Shown here: positions 4,556-10,166 of the stretch, in pieces
Layout of the letters: every line of letters starts with the position of its first letter
Position numbering within the stretch: position 1 is the stretch's first letter
NCBI GenBank assembly: GCA_964413365.1
Contig: CAYPRM010000041.1
Location: 1-10,166, forward strand
Source: RGIG4608 sp964413365
GTDB taxonomy: Bacteria; Bacillota; Clostridia; Oscillospirales; CAG-272
DNA: 10,166 nt
Direction of reading: 5' to 3'
The notes under the pieces: generated by a model
The model's input: only the letters and a program-made list of their open reading frames with translations
Told to the model about the DNA's origin: nothing
Database searches by the model: none
Translations under genes and position numbers: made by a program

Positions 4556-5482
4556 TCAGTGATGGTCAATATCGTAGCTCTCCGCATCTGCCAGTGTATG
4601 GATACCTCGCTGGTTTAGTTTTGCAAGAACTCCGTTGATGTAATTCCAGTTGCCGGGATTGCCCGCCCGCAGAGCCTGTTCAAAAGCGTACAGGAGCAGA
4701 TCGAGCGCATCTCGGGAAACAGATCGCTCAAGCTCGCCAGGACCGGGGTTCGGGGTGTAGACAGTGATTGCATGGAAGACTTCGGACACATCTGCGCTGG
4801 TTGAGGTTCTTGTGGCAAGGCGGGTGAATATTTCCTTGGTGATAGAGCTTACTTCGGAGAGCAGTTCTTCGGTTGTTCCAAAGTAAAGCCCCGGAGTCAT
4901 ATTTCGCTCGTCAAAATATTCTCTGACTGCGTTTGCGCCCGCGCGCGCATCACCATCATCACATAGATTATTATTTAAACTATCCTTATCTAACTCTAAG
5001 CTAACCTTACCTAGCTCTAACCTAGCCTCACCTAACCTAACCTGTGGTTCCAAAGTGGTTCCATTTTGGATACATTCCGGTTCCATTTGGGTTCCAGTGG
5101 AAATCCCTTTAGGGATTGGCATTTCTTCGGGGAGGAGCGGTCGGTCTGTATACACTCCGTTTTTCTTGACCGACAGCCGTTTCTTCTCCTCCTGGTAAAG
5201 GGTTGGCTTATACCGGTCGTTCTTGATGTAGTTGTGCAGCCGCCAGTGCTTAATCACGATGACGCCGGACTCAAAAACCAAGATGAACCGCTTGGCGACC
5301 AGCAGTTTCATGTCATCTTCACCTGCGCCAACCAACATTCGGATCCGCTTTGGGCTGGATACAAACCCATCATCGTCAGCTCGCATATTGAGGTGGACAT
5401 AGAGCATTTGCGTTGACAGGGGCATATCCATGAAAGCATCACTATTCAGGATTGCCTCGCTTAACATTCGTTTCTTAGCCAT
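4556..5482 (-). CDS. Phage replisome organizer / DnaD-like replication initiator
   Basis: A 308-residue protein. Residues 1-110 (MAKKRMLSEAILNSDAF, STQMLYVHLNMRADDDGF, VIKHWRLHNYIKNDR) match the winged-helix N-terminal domain of phage replisome organizers, which binds the phage origin. After a low-complexity linker (111-180) a DnaD-like helical domain follows (about 185-300), ending with NWNYINGVLAKLNQRGI, the usual helicase-loader contact motif. The protein should bind the origin and bring in the helicase/loader of the host. Its linker codons contain three 21-bp repeats and an A+T-rich tract, a likely origin inside the gene. The ATG at 5482 has GGGGTGAG upstream and starts 13 bases after the SSB stop. 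Confidence 0.9.
   Translation of the reverse strand: MAKKRMLSEAILNSDAFMDMPLSTQMLYVHLNMRADDDGFVSSPKRIRMLVGAGEDDMKLLVAKRFILVFESGVIVIKHWRLHNYIKNDRYKPTLYQEEKKRLSVKKNGVYTDRPLLPEEMPIPKGISTGTQMEPECIQNGTTLEPQVRLGEARLELGKVSLELDKDSLNNNLCDDGDARAGANAVREYFDERNMTPGLYFGTTEELLSEVSSITKEIFTRLATRTSTSADVSEVFHAITVYTPNPGPGELERSVSRDALDLLLYAFEQALRAGNPGNWNYINGVLAKLNQRGIHTLADAESYDIDHH
4957..5043 (-). other. Candidate phage replication origin inside the initiator gene
   Basis: Iteron-like direct repeats (4970-5032, with an extra AGGTTAGGTTA just before them at about 5033-5043 on the minus strand) run directly into an A+T-rich tract (about 4957-4992, GTTTAAATAATAATCTATGTG on its minus strand), within the linker-coding part of the replisome organizer gene. 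Iterons beside an easily opened A+T-rich stretch inside the initiator gene is the layout of the lambda origin in gene O and of several low-G+C phages. Function is inferred. Confidence 0.6.
4970..5032 (-). repeat. Three tandem 21-bp repeats (iteron-like)
   Basis: Read on the minus strand, 5012-5032, 4991-5011 and 4970-4990 are three 21-bp units of the form GRTRAGGNTAGSTTAGAGYTA, the third diverged at its A+T-rich end. They encode a degenerate seven-residue repeat, GEARLEL, GKVSLEL, DKDSLNN (residues 151-171 of the replisome organizer). The unit is a whole number of codons, so copies can be gained or lost without breaking the gene. Confidence 0.8.
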
Positions 5483-5495
5483 AGTTGCTCACCCC

Positions 5496-5939
5496 CTAAA
5501 ACGGAAGCTGGTCGTCATCGTCTTCGAGCAGAGCAAAGTCGGATGCAGGCGGTGCATAGGGAGCGGCGTAGGTAGCCGGAGACTGACCGTATCCGCCGGA
5601 GGCTGACTCGATTTCCTTCTTGCTGTCGGCAAAGTACATATTGTCTACAATGACCTCAGCAGTACGGCGTTTGTTACCGTCCTTGTCTGTCCAACTCCGG
5701 ATCTGTAGCCGCCCGGACACAACAGCCATACGGCCCTTGGAAAAATACTTGGACGCAAACTCTCCGGTTGACCGCCACGCAACGCAGTCGATGAAGTCGG
5801 TTTCCTTTTCGCCGCCGTCCTTGCCACTGAAATCTCGGTCAACAGCAAGAGTGAAGCTGGAAACCGCTGTGCCGTTCTGGGTACGGCGCAACTCCGGGTC
5901 ACGGGTCAAACGCCCCATGATGGTGATATGATTCAGCAT
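5496..5939 (-). CDS. ssb: Single-stranded DNA-binding protein
   Basis: A 147-residue SSB. The OB fold covers about residues 1-108 (MLNHITIMGRLTRDPELR, SFTLAVDRDF, ETDFIDCVAWRSTGEFASKYFSKG, SGRLQIRSWTDKDGNKR), then a flexible Gly/Ala/Pro-rich linker and the acidic tip LEDDDDQLPF, which in this family docks partner proteins. It should coat single strands during phage replication and recombination, working with the RecT and the replisome organizer coded in the same operon. The ATG at 5939 has GGAGG 6 bases upstream and overlaps the end of the Cys-rich gene by 7 bases. It ends in TAG. Confidence 0.96.
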   Translation of the reverse strand: MLNHITIMGRLTRDPELRRTQNGTAVSSFTLAVDRDFSGKDGGEKETDFIDCVAWRSTGEFASKYFSKGRMAVVSGRLQIRSWTDKDGNKRRTAEVIVDNMYFADSKKEIESASGGYGQSPATYAAPYAPPASDFALLEDDDDQLPF

Positions 5940-6154
5940 GGCCTACCTCCGTACTTCTCAAGCAGATGCAGTAGCCCCTGATCTTCCAGACGGGCAATGC
6001 GCTGCTGGTTCTCCTCGACACACTGTTCCTGCGTTTTGTAGAACGGGCAATCCCGTTCCTTGAAATCTGCATTTGTCAGGATACGGCACTGACCGCATAC
6101 ATTTGCAAAACAGTCCGCTTTCTGTTTCATGCAGATTGGATGATTATCCTTCAT
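5933..6154 (-). CDS. Small Cys-rich (zinc-binding-like) phage protein
   Basis: A 73-residue protein with Cys at positions 8, 15, 20, 23, 36 and 45, including CGQC (20-23) and DCPFYKT (35-41), followed by a charged helix (EENQQRIARLEDQGLLHLLEKYGG). The spacing suggests a small metal-binding fold. Similar CPFYKT proteins are common beside SSB genes in Clostridia prophages as far as I recall, with unknown function. The ATG at 6154 has AAGGAAAGG upstream, an in-frame TGA stands closely upstream, and the C-terminus overlaps the SSB start by 7 bases. Confidence 0.75.
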   Translation of the reverse strand: MKDNHPICMKQKADCFANVCGQCRILTNADFKERDCPFYKTQEQCVEENQQRIARLEDQGLLHLLEKYGGRPC

Positions 6155-6214
6155 TGGCCTTTCCTTTCGTCCTCAGGAGCCGCTTTTCTTCGACAACTCC
6201 TTTTATGGGGCGGT

Positions 6215-6433
6215 TTATTCCTGCTCGACAGCGGCGGTTATAACCGGCCTACGGCTCTTTTTGACAGCCTGGATAATGTCGGAGCAAACATAGCCGGTTT
6301 CTCCGGCAAGGTCGAGAATCAAATCCAACTGGGTTTTGGCTTCGACCAGATCCGCATATTCATCATTGGAAATCACCATGCAGTACACGGGGCAATCGCC
6401 CGTCACTGCCGGAATCACAGGATTATAGGGCAT
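6215..6433 (-). CDS. Small acidic phage protein, unknown function
   Basis: A 72-residue protein (begins MPYNPVIPAVTGDCPVYCM; middle part DEYADLVEAKTQLDLILDL). The frame is open further upstream, but ATG 6433 is chosen because AAGGAGA stands 8 bases before it; it overlaps the end of the DUF3268 gene by 11 bases. The middle is a predicted helix of the kind seen in small early phage proteins; I recognise no family. About 60 bases without a gene follow before the Cys-rich gene. Its C-terminal codons contain the palindrome CGGTTATAACCG (6235-6246). Confidence 0.65.
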   Translation of the reverse strand: MPYNPVIPAVTGDCPVYCMVISNDEYADLVEAKTQLDLILDLAGETGYVCSDIIQAVKKSRRPVITAAVEQE

Positions 6434-6827
6434 TTCGATATCTCCTTTCGGTATTACAAATTGCGATAACTCGCTTGCAGTCACCCACATCAAACATTCC
6501 AATGTGGGTCTGCTCAACCGGCAACCGCATCCGCTCAGCAAGCCAGGCGTAAGCTACATTTCTGTGCCCCTTGAATTGCCCATATTGCCACAGCGGGTCA
6601 AAGGCTGCGTGAGCCTGTTTCTTCCAGTAACGGAGCTGAGCATTGGCCAGCCGGCCGAGCGGTTTGGCGGTGCCTTTATGTACGCCGACATAGGCCATAC
6701 AATTTCTGCAAAGGTAGACCATTCCGTAGCTTCTGCCATAGATGATCTTGCTATCGACAAACTCAGCTTTCCACCCGCAGTAGTCGCAATAGACATTCTG
6801 CGGAACGAGCTTTTTCTTCTTACTCAT
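6423..6827 (-). CDS. DUF3268-family zinc-finger phage protein
   Basis: A 134-residue protein with a four-Cys zinc ribbon, CDYC at 14-17 and CRNC at 40-43, joined by the conserved block VDSKIIYGRSYGMVYLC, and followed by AYVGVHKGTAKPLGRLAN and the C-terminal IGMFDVGDCKRVI. This order is that of DUF3268 (zinc-finger-containing) proteins carried by many Firmicute phages in the early region. Function is unknown; nucleic-acid binding is a guess from the zinc ribbon. The ATG at 6827 lies 4 bases after the stop of the NinB-like gene, whose last codons supply the GGGAG ribosome site. Confidence 0.85.
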   Translation of the reverse strand: MSKKKKLVPQNVYCDYCGWKAEFVDSKIIYGRSYGMVYLCRNCMAYVGVHKGTAKPLGRLANAQLRYWKKQAHAAFDPLWQYGQFKGHRNVAYAWLAERMRLPVEQTHIGMFDVGDCKRVIAICNTERRYRNAL

Positions 6828-6831
6828 AGTG

Positions 6832-7359
6832 TTAACTCCCTTCCGTAGTGTGCCCGATCAACGAAGCCAGCTTTTCGGGCGGCATTGTTTCAATGCCAAG
6901 GGACTTCGCTTCGGCTACGAGCTGGTCTATCAGGCAGCTCATTTGCTTCGTGTCATAGGTGGATGAGCCATAATAGAGGACGACATTGGTGCAACCCTCA
7001 ATCTTGCTCGGGAATGTGTCTGTTTGCCACCCGATTCCGTTATGCTCCCATCCATCACGGAGTTTTTGAACTGCAGCATCACGGACACACACAATATCTG
7101 AAACTCCACCAATTTCCCGGATAGCCGCCCGATAGACTTCGGATTTGGCAATAGACATGGCGGCGGCTATTTGGTCAATCAGCACCCAAGCGTAGGCATT
7201 GGCGTCTTTGCTCCGGGGTTCCCGCCACACCTTGATTTCCACTCGAACATCCTTGTCCTTGAGCCTGTCGAAATCATCCCGGAAATCCTGCTGGACGGTC
7301 ACGGTGATGTGCTGTTCTCCTTTAAGGCCAAAGGTTAAGTCCCGCAATCGTCCTCGCAT
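6832..7359 (-). CDS. Conserved early phage protein, NinB-like
   Basis: A 175-residue protein with the conserved core EIKVWREPRSKDANAYAWVLID (about 41-62), GIGWQTDTFPSKIEGC (108-123) and YYGSSTYDTKQMSCLID (129-145). The pattern of an RSxxxNxxxW-type helix followed late by an ST(Y/S)-containing strand and a helix resembles the NinB/Orf recombination mediators of lambdoid phages, which load recombinases on SSB-coated DNA. The link to the RecT and SSB genes in the same operon fits, but the assignment is tentative. The ATG at 7359 has AGGAGG 5 bases upstream, located within the last codons of the MBL gene, with which it overlaps by 25 bases. Confidence 0.7.
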   Translation of the reverse strand: MRGRLRDLTFGLKGEQHITVTVQQDFRDDFDRLKDKDVRVEIKVWREPRSKDANAYAWVLIDQIAAAMSIAKSEVYRAAIREIGGVSDIVCVRDAAVQKLRDGWEHNGIGWQTDTFPSKIEGCTNVVLYYGSSTYDTKQMSCLIDQLVAEAKSLGIETMPPEKLASLIGHTTEGS

Positions 7360-8003
7360 TTTTCCTCCTCAACATGGCAGTGGAGATAGACATATTCTCC
7401 ACTGTGGCCGATATTCCGATAGATAAAATCGTCACACTTGGCTTTTGATAGGTGATTTCGCATGGCGTGAACCTCATAGACGTATTCACCGGCCGCTTTC
7501 TTCTCCGCAATCTTCTGCAGGATCACATCATCCTCGTAGTTGGCCTCGACCATATACAGGTCGTAATGCCGGGCTGAAATACCGTTCAGATTGTTGGTGT
7601 CTGTGGCGTAGAATACCTTTCCGGTTGGGAAGTGTATTTTGTAGCCGCAATTCGGGACATTGTGGGTCAGCGCAACCGGGATGACATTACATAGGCCATA
7701 TCCATACATCACGCCCGGATCCAGCACATCAATGTTGCCAGCAGGCACACCCGCTGCCACCAGATCAGCCACCAGCCATTTCCCACACGCAAAACGGAGG
7801 GTGGGGCGTTCCCGGGAAAGAATGCGGAGAGTAGACGGCTTGAAATGGTCACTGTGGATGTGGGTCAAAAGCACCAGCTTCAGCTTTGGAGCAAACGGCT
7901 TGATGGCCTTAAAGGGAACGCCGCAGTCTATGAGAATAAAGTCATTGATCACGACGGCGTTCCCCTTGGAGCCGGTGGAAATCACATGGTACGGAATGCT
8001 CAC
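7335..8003 (-). CDS. MBL-fold (metallo-β-lactamase-like) metal hydrolase
   Basis: A 222-residue protein with the MBL metal motif THIHSDH (His48, His50, Asp52, His53), an N-terminal STGSKGNAVVI and LIDCGV (Asp26), and later candidate ligands in LTHNVPNCGYKI and FYATDTNNL. It lacks the extra domains of RNase J or CPSF-type enzymes. In many Clostridia prophages an MBL protein directly follows RecT; it might be the nuclease partner of RecT in place of a RecE/YqaJ exonuclease, which is not seen here. The substrate is unknown. The start is GTG 8003, overlapping the RecT stop (GTGA), without a strong ribosome site, so translation is probably coupled to RecT. Confidence 0.88.
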   Translation of the reverse strand: MSIPYHVISTGSKGNAVVINDFILIDCGVPFKAIKPFAPKLKLVLLTHIHSDHFKPSTLRILSRERPTLRFACGKWLVADLVAAGVPAGNIDVLDPGVMYGYGLCNVIPVALTHNVPNCGYKIHFPTGKVFYATDTNNLNGISARHYDLYMVEANYEDDVILQKIAEKKAAGEYVYEVHAMRNHLSKAKCDDFIYRNIGHSGEYVYLHCHVEEEKCEDDCGT

Positions 8004-8908
8004 AGGTCAGCGAGGTTGACCTGCTCCACAGCCATCTCCGCTTCAGGCTGGGCAAGCTGCAGGTTCTCCTCAGCGGTGGTGACGATTTCCGGAGAGTCAC
8101 TGCTGACTTCGGACAGGGAACCATCGTTGCTGAATGCCATCTGCATTTCAGGGGACATGATGCCCCATTTGGAAATCAACTGCCGGAGCAGGGTTTTCTT
8201 GGCCATCCCGTCAAAGTCCTTGTACCAGAAAGAGGAATACTTCCACATATCCTTGTCGGCAATCTCACCAGCCATAATCTTCTTATGTGCTGCCGCAGAG
8301 TATGCCGGAGAATAGGTGTCGGCATGGTTCATCATCTTGCCCTTTGTCCAGTAGATGGTCTTGCGGAAACCATTCAGGTACTCAAAGTAAGCCATGTAGC
8401 CGATGACCGGGAGCTGATCCCGCTGGTCATCATCCTCAATGAAGCTGAATTCGGGCTTGCCGGTGAACTGGTTCTTGCCCTTGTATTCGCCCTCGTGGAT
8501 CTCCATAACATCGAGGTCGGCATAGGAGCCGCTGCGGAGTGCCAGCTGGATATAGCCTTTATAGCCGAGAACAAACTGGGCCTTGGTGGTTTCGGGCTGG
8601 ATCAGATTGCCGTTGCGGTCGAATTTTGCCTTGCTCTTAAAAGGGACAAGGTAATACTGACCAAGCTGCGGAGAGGGTGACAGGTTCAGACTTTCGCCCA
8701 GCAGGGCACCGGCGAGGATGGTACCGGCTTCACATTCCTGCAGAGCCGGGTTGACGGCAACCGCAGAAGTAATGGATGCTACAAACCGCTTGGCACGGTC
8801 GGGGTCGCCCAGGGTATTGTTGATCAGATTCTTGTAGCCGGTGGTGGTAATAGCCACCGAGAATTTCGGCTGCTGCCGGACAGCCGGGGCGTTAGCTGCA
8901 TTATTCAT
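8000..8908 (-). CDS. recT: RecT-family single-strand annealing protein
   Basis: A 302-residue RecT homologue. The family core spans about residues 20-230, with blocks such as AVNPALQECEAGTILAGAL, GESLNLSPSPQLGQYYLVPF, LGYKGYIQLALRSG and FDGMAKKTLLRQLISKWG. RecT anneals complementary single strands and promotes strand invasion in phage recombination. The C-terminal 60 residues are acidic and variable. The ATG at 8908 is chosen because GGAGG stands 8 bases upstream; 20 more in-frame codons further upstream overlap the DUF1351 gene. It overlaps that gene by 8 bases and is followed by the coupled MBL gene. Confidence 0.96.
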   Translation of the reverse strand: MNNAANAPAVRQQPKFSVAITTTGYKNLINNTLGDPDRAKRFVASITSAVAVNPALQECEAGTILAGALLGESLNLSPSPQLGQYYLVPFKSKAKFDRNGNLIQPETTKAQFVLGYKGYIQLALRSGSYADLDVMEIHEGEYKGKNQFTGKPEFSFIEDDDQRDQLPVIGYMAYFEYLNGFRKTIYWTKGKMMNHADTYSPAYSAAAHKKIMAGEIADKDMWKYSSFWYKDFDGMAKKTLLRQLISKWGIMSPEMQMAFSNDGSLSEVSSDSPEIVTTAEENLQLAQPEAEMAVEQVNLADL

Positions 8909-9809
8909 AGAACATTCCTCCATCATTGGAATTTTTTCGGGTGAGCTGGCGATATGCATACCCACCATCTGTCAAAAGGTTCTTGAGCACTCTCAACTGC
9001 TCGAGTGAAGCAGTAACTTCAAAGGCTGTGGAATACTGCTTGGGTGGTTCGGCATCTTTGGTGCGTTCCACCACAACAGGGGGCATAATTGTGGGCTCGG
9101 GAGTGGGATTGGGTTGCTGTTCAGCTTCGACTACCTCCCGGACGGCCTCAACGGCTTCCTGCTTGCGTTCAGCCGTAGCAGCCATTTCCTCACGCATTCT
9201 GCGTTCCCGCTCAATAGCGGCATGGCGGTTGGCAACAGCGGTAATGGCCTGAGAGGCATTCAGATGCTTGCGGTACTCAACAAGGATCTCGTCCTTGTAT
9301 TCCTGCGTAGCGATCATATCCAAATCACCACGAACCCTGTCGAGGTAATCTTTGGCCTGGGCTTTGAGAGCCTTCAGCGAAGCGGACAGGGTAACAGTGA
9401 TGCCAAAGGCAACCATATCAGCAGGAATACCCAGGCTCTCCCGGTATTCATCGAAGTAGGCATATACCTGTTCGGCCTTTTTCTGCTTCAAGCCGTTTTC
9501 AACGGCGGCAATCTTTGCTGCCAACTGCTTATCAGCCGCAGAGAACAAGTCACCGGCGCAAGCCTTGTAGACTGCCTCGAATTTCTTGTAGGGAGCCTCG
9601 ACCTGAGCCTTGACCTCCTTGCGCCGTTCCTCCAAAGCCCGGTACTGGGCATTCAGCTCACTGCGAGCTTTCTTGACCTCTTTGTAGGTCTCCTCGGTGC
9701 ATTCCATAGCCAAAACATCTTCGACTCTGGCCAGCACTGTGTCATGGATTGTCCGGAGCTGATCTTCAATGATCGGCAACTGCCGGACAACAATAAGTTC
9801 ATTTGTCAT
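8901..9809 (-). CDS. DUF1351 family phage protein
   Basis: A 302-residue protein with the DUF1351 layout: a helical N-terminus (ELIVVRQLPIIEDQLRTIHD), a long Lys/Glu-rich coiled-coil part (about 40-115, ELNAQYRALEERRKEVKAQV), a second one (about 185-235), a Pro-rich linker (about 236-265), and a small C-terminal domain (about 268-295) beginning FEVTASLEQLRVLKNLL. These proteins stand just before RecT in many Firmicute prophages; a helper role in recombination is inferred from that link and is not known. The ATG at 9809 has AAAGGAG 5 bases upstream and overlaps the preceding stop (ATGA). Confidence 0.92.
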   Translation of the reverse strand: MTNELIVVRQLPIIEDQLRTIHDTVLARVEDVLAMECTEETYKEVKKARSELNAQYRALEERRKEVKAQVEAPYKKFEAVYKACAGDLFSAADKQLAAKIAAVENGLKQKKAEQVYAYFDEYRESLGIPADMVAFGITVTLSASLKALKAQAKDYLDRVRGDLDMIATQEYKDEILVEYRKHLNASQAITAVANRHAAIERERRMREEMAATAERKQEAVEAVREVVEAEQQPNPTPEPTIMPPVVVERTKDAEPPKQYSTAFEVTASLEQLRVLKNLLTDGGYAYRQLTRKNSNDGGMFYE

Positions 9810-10060
9810 GGTTGCTCCTTTCTGCTCAATGTAATGGTTTCGTGGGCTCGGTGCCCAAAGTTCCCTTGGCTGAACATTTCGGTTTTCTCGAACTGCTCCT
9901 CGGTATAAATGCAGGCGCAGTTCACGATTCCCTCGATTTTGTCGGGGTGAAATACTCGGTAGGCAGCAACGGCAGCATGGCTATCGGGGGCTTCAACCTC
10001 TGTCCAGCCACCACGGAACGGCTGTCCCTCGGTACCGTAGGTGAAGTAGTATTTTGCCAT
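9806..10060 (-). CDS. Small hypothetical phage protein
   Basis: An 84-residue protein starting MAKYYFTYGTEGQPFRGGWTEVEAP, with HAAVAAYRVFHPD and VNCACIYTEEQFE in the middle. The fold looks like a small α/β domain; the start YYFTYGTEGQPFxGGW is typical of a group of small proteins in the early region of Clostridia phages, function unknown. ATG 10060 is chosen because GGGAGG stands 7 bases upstream, and it overlaps the preceding stop (TAATG); the 22 in-frame codons before it have no ribosome site. It overlaps the DUF1351 start by 4 bases. Confidence 0.8.
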   Translation of the reverse strand: MAKYYFTYGTEGQPFRGGWTEVEAPDSHAAVAAYRVFHPDKIEGIVNCACIYTEEQFEKTEMFSQGNFGHRAHETITLSRKEQP

Positions 10061-10164
10061 TACAGCACCTCCCGGTGAATGTCGCCGTTGCTCCATTCTT
10101 CGATTTGCCCGGCAAAGGTTGCACATTCATCATCGGATAGCCCGGTAAAGTCCCGTTCTCCATT
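10060..10164 (-). CDS. C-terminal end of an early phage gene (partial)
   Basis: From the right edge the minus strand codes for 34 residues (first NGERDFTGLSDDECATF, last NGDIHREVL) before TAA at 10060-10062. The frame is fixed by the TAATG overlap with the next start and by the normal amino acid mix. The start lies outside the window and the fragment is too short to name a family. Confidence 0.65.
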   Translation of the reverse strand, partial: NGERDFTGLSDDECATFAGQIEEWSNGDIHREVL

Positions 10165-10166
10165 GA

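Noticed and set aside
4970..5043. CRISPR-like or telomere-like repeat array (TAACCT words).
   Set aside because: The units are contiguous 21-bp copies in frame with a coding sequence and have no spacers; an origin iteron explanation fits better.
9114..9908. A 264-codon plus-strand frame antisense to the DUF1351 gene.
   Set aside because: No ribosome site or recognisable domain, and the opposite strand codes a well-defined phage family; treated as a shadow.

Overview
The window is a piece of a temperate siphovirus-type phage or prophage of a Gram-positive Firmicute, most likely a gut Clostridia of the Oscillospiraceae/Ruminococcaceae kind. The basis is the gene families (DUF1351, RecT, MBL-fold protein, NinB-like, DUF3268, replisome organizer, SleB hydrolase, PGRP-type amidase), near-consensus AGGAGG ribosome sites in front of most genes, and mixed ATG/GTG starts. 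Host assignment is from recalled family similarity, not from a search.

Almost everything is on the minus strand and reads from right to left. Right side (10166 to about 3930), early module: the end of an unknown gene, a small protein, DUF1351, RecT annealase, MBL-fold hydrolase, NinB-like protein, DUF3268 zinc protein, a small acidic protein, a Cys-rich protein, SSB, a DnaD-like replisome organizer and a SleB-type cell wall hydrolase. These genes overlap or lie within a few bases of each other (the largest gap is about 60 bases), so they look like one operon for recombination and replication. The replisome organizer gene carries three 21-bp iteron-like repeats next to an A+T-rich tract, a candidate origin inside the initiator gene as in phage lambda O.

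Middle (about 3920 to 2510): a DNA methyltransferase-like gene that appears to lack its N-terminal part, a short odd ORF, and two small genes that look like the far end of a tail module, one with carbohydrate-binding (CBM5/12-like) repeats. No terminase, portal, capsid, tape-measure or main tail gene lies between the replication genes and the lysis genes, where they are normally found. This suggests a large internal deletion (defective prophage, satellite or defective genome) or an assembly artefact.

Left side (2510 to 1): a 61-residue gene with its own sigma-A-type promoter, an inverted repeat over its start and two terminators behind it (moron-like), then the lysis cassette: a small membrane protein with two possible GTG starts, an N-acetylmuramoyl-L-alanine amidase and a three-helix holin, closed by a strong intrinsic terminator. 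At the extreme left the end of a plus-strand gene converges on this terminator; it may be flanking host DNA or another phage gene.
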